A DNA stretch of 64,000 bases from DASUPK01 sp963774305 (GTDB lineage: Bacteria > Actinomycetota > Thermoleophilia > Solirubrobacterales > 70-9): contig CAVZEM010000011.1 of the NCBI GenBank assembly GCA_963774305.1, positions 62,001 through 126,000 on the forward strand. The letters run 5' to 3'. The translations under genes and the position numbers were made by a program. The notes under the pieces are model-generated. The model made no database searches, was not told where the DNA came from, and saw nothing but the letters and a program-made list of their open reading frames with translations. This document shows positions 63,771 through 64,000 of this stretch, in pieces. The first letter of the stretch is position 1, and every line of letters starts with the position of its first letter.

Positions 63771-64000
63771 ATGTCCGTCCCAGAACAGATAGCAGTGGAG
63801 CGATTCGGGTCGGGCCCCGCCGTTCTGTTTCTCCACGGGGGAGCCGGACCGGAGCTGACCTGGGAGCGCCAGATGGAGCTCGCCGAGCGCTGGTCGCTGA
63901 TCATCCCCACCAGGCGGGGCTTCCCCCGCAGCGCGCCGGCGCCGCGGCAGGACTTCGAGGCGGACTCCGAGGACGTCGGCAGGCTGCTGACCAAGCGGAC
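63771..64000 (+). CDS. Alpha/beta-hydrolase (3' end missing)
   Basis: The first 76 residues of an alpha/beta-hydrolase fold protein: PAVLFLHGGAGPELTWERQM carries the HGG oxyanion loop, then LAERWSLIIPTRRGFPRSAP. The nucleophile elbow and the rest lie beyond the window. TACGGT is 10 nt before the ATG. Substrate cannot be judged. Confidence 0.75.
   Translation, partial: MSVPEQIAVERFGSGPAVLFLHGGAGPELTWERQMELAERWSLIIPTRRGFPRSAPAPRQDFEADSEDVGRLLTKR

Noticed and set aside
1..64000. tRNA, rRNA or tmRNA genes
   Set aside because: Reading the intergenic gaps showed no cloverleaf-like or conserved rRNA segment; gaps are mostly below 150 bp. A dedicated RNA search was not possible.

Overview
The window is a dense stretch of about 64 kb from a high-GC actinobacterial chromosome. 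The gene content fits class Thermoleophilia (Solirubrobacterales or a relative): an actinobacterial-type ethylmalonyl-CoA pathway, secreted CSLREA and calcium-repeat proteins with Lys/Cys-rich tails, WS/DGAT storage-lipid synthase, GTP-type PEP carboxykinase and many leaderless promoters. The taxonomy is inferred from protein style, because no rRNA or tRNA gene was found. I saw no insertion sequence, prophage, CRISPR array or recognised defence system.

Region 1 (1-8.6 kb) is housekeeping and signalling. It holds the end of an NMT1-type binding protein, a degenerate receiver, a GGDEF-EAL-GAF protein, the metal-uptake pair mntR-mntH with a candidate operator, a YgfZ-type folate protein, a lipoprotein and a large coiled-coil protein with a nuclease-like centre.

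Region 2 (8.6-24.7 kb) carries nearly all dedicated enzymes of the ethylmalonyl-CoA pathway on both strands: crotonyl-CoA carboxylase/reductase, ethylmalonyl-CoA mutase, a MaoC-type (mesaconyl-CoA) hydratase, a candidate methylsuccinyl-CoA dehydrogenase, and a malyl-CoA lyase coupled to a hot-dog thioesterase. Between them lie an amidase, ClpS, SDR, SCP2 and AlkZ-like genes, a PadR regulator and pseudogenes.

Region 3 (24.7-42.4 kb) holds TrpB2, a large calcium-repeat protein and central carbon metabolism. PEP carboxykinase diverges from a long operon of PEP synthase, WS/DGAT, a three-subunit 2-oxoacid:ferredoxin oxidoreductase, a flavoprotein-ferredoxin fusion and a small membrane protein. 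A universal stress protein and a GNAT/acyl-CoA synthetase fusion follow. The ethylmalonyl-CoA pathway would turn acetyl-CoA into C4 acids, which PEP carboxykinase and PEP synthase feed into gluconeogenesis.

Region 4 (42.5-51.5 kb) contains a group 3b-like [NiFe] hydrogenase operon (HydB, a cyclic-nucleotide-binding protein, HydG, HydD, HydA, maturation protease, SnoaL-like protein, 37-residue ORF). It lies downstream of an ArsR-type repressor whose operators face a 56-residue protein and a DHA2 exporter.

Region 5 (51.5-64 kb) has a decayed secreted-protein gene, a SucCD-like CoA ligase (sucC reads through two apparent single-base insertions) with a one-cluster ferredoxin and an HD protein, two CSLREA surface proteins, an overlapping acyl-CoA synthetase/MFS/aminotransferase operon, a two-ACT protein, a YyaL-type protein and the start of an alpha/beta hydrolase.

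Two architectural features recur. At twelve genes a TANNNT-like -10 box sits 6-8 nt before the start codon, indicating leaderless mRNAs. Convergent genes are packed stop to stop, often sharing a palindromic CTAG, with no room for intrinsic terminators.
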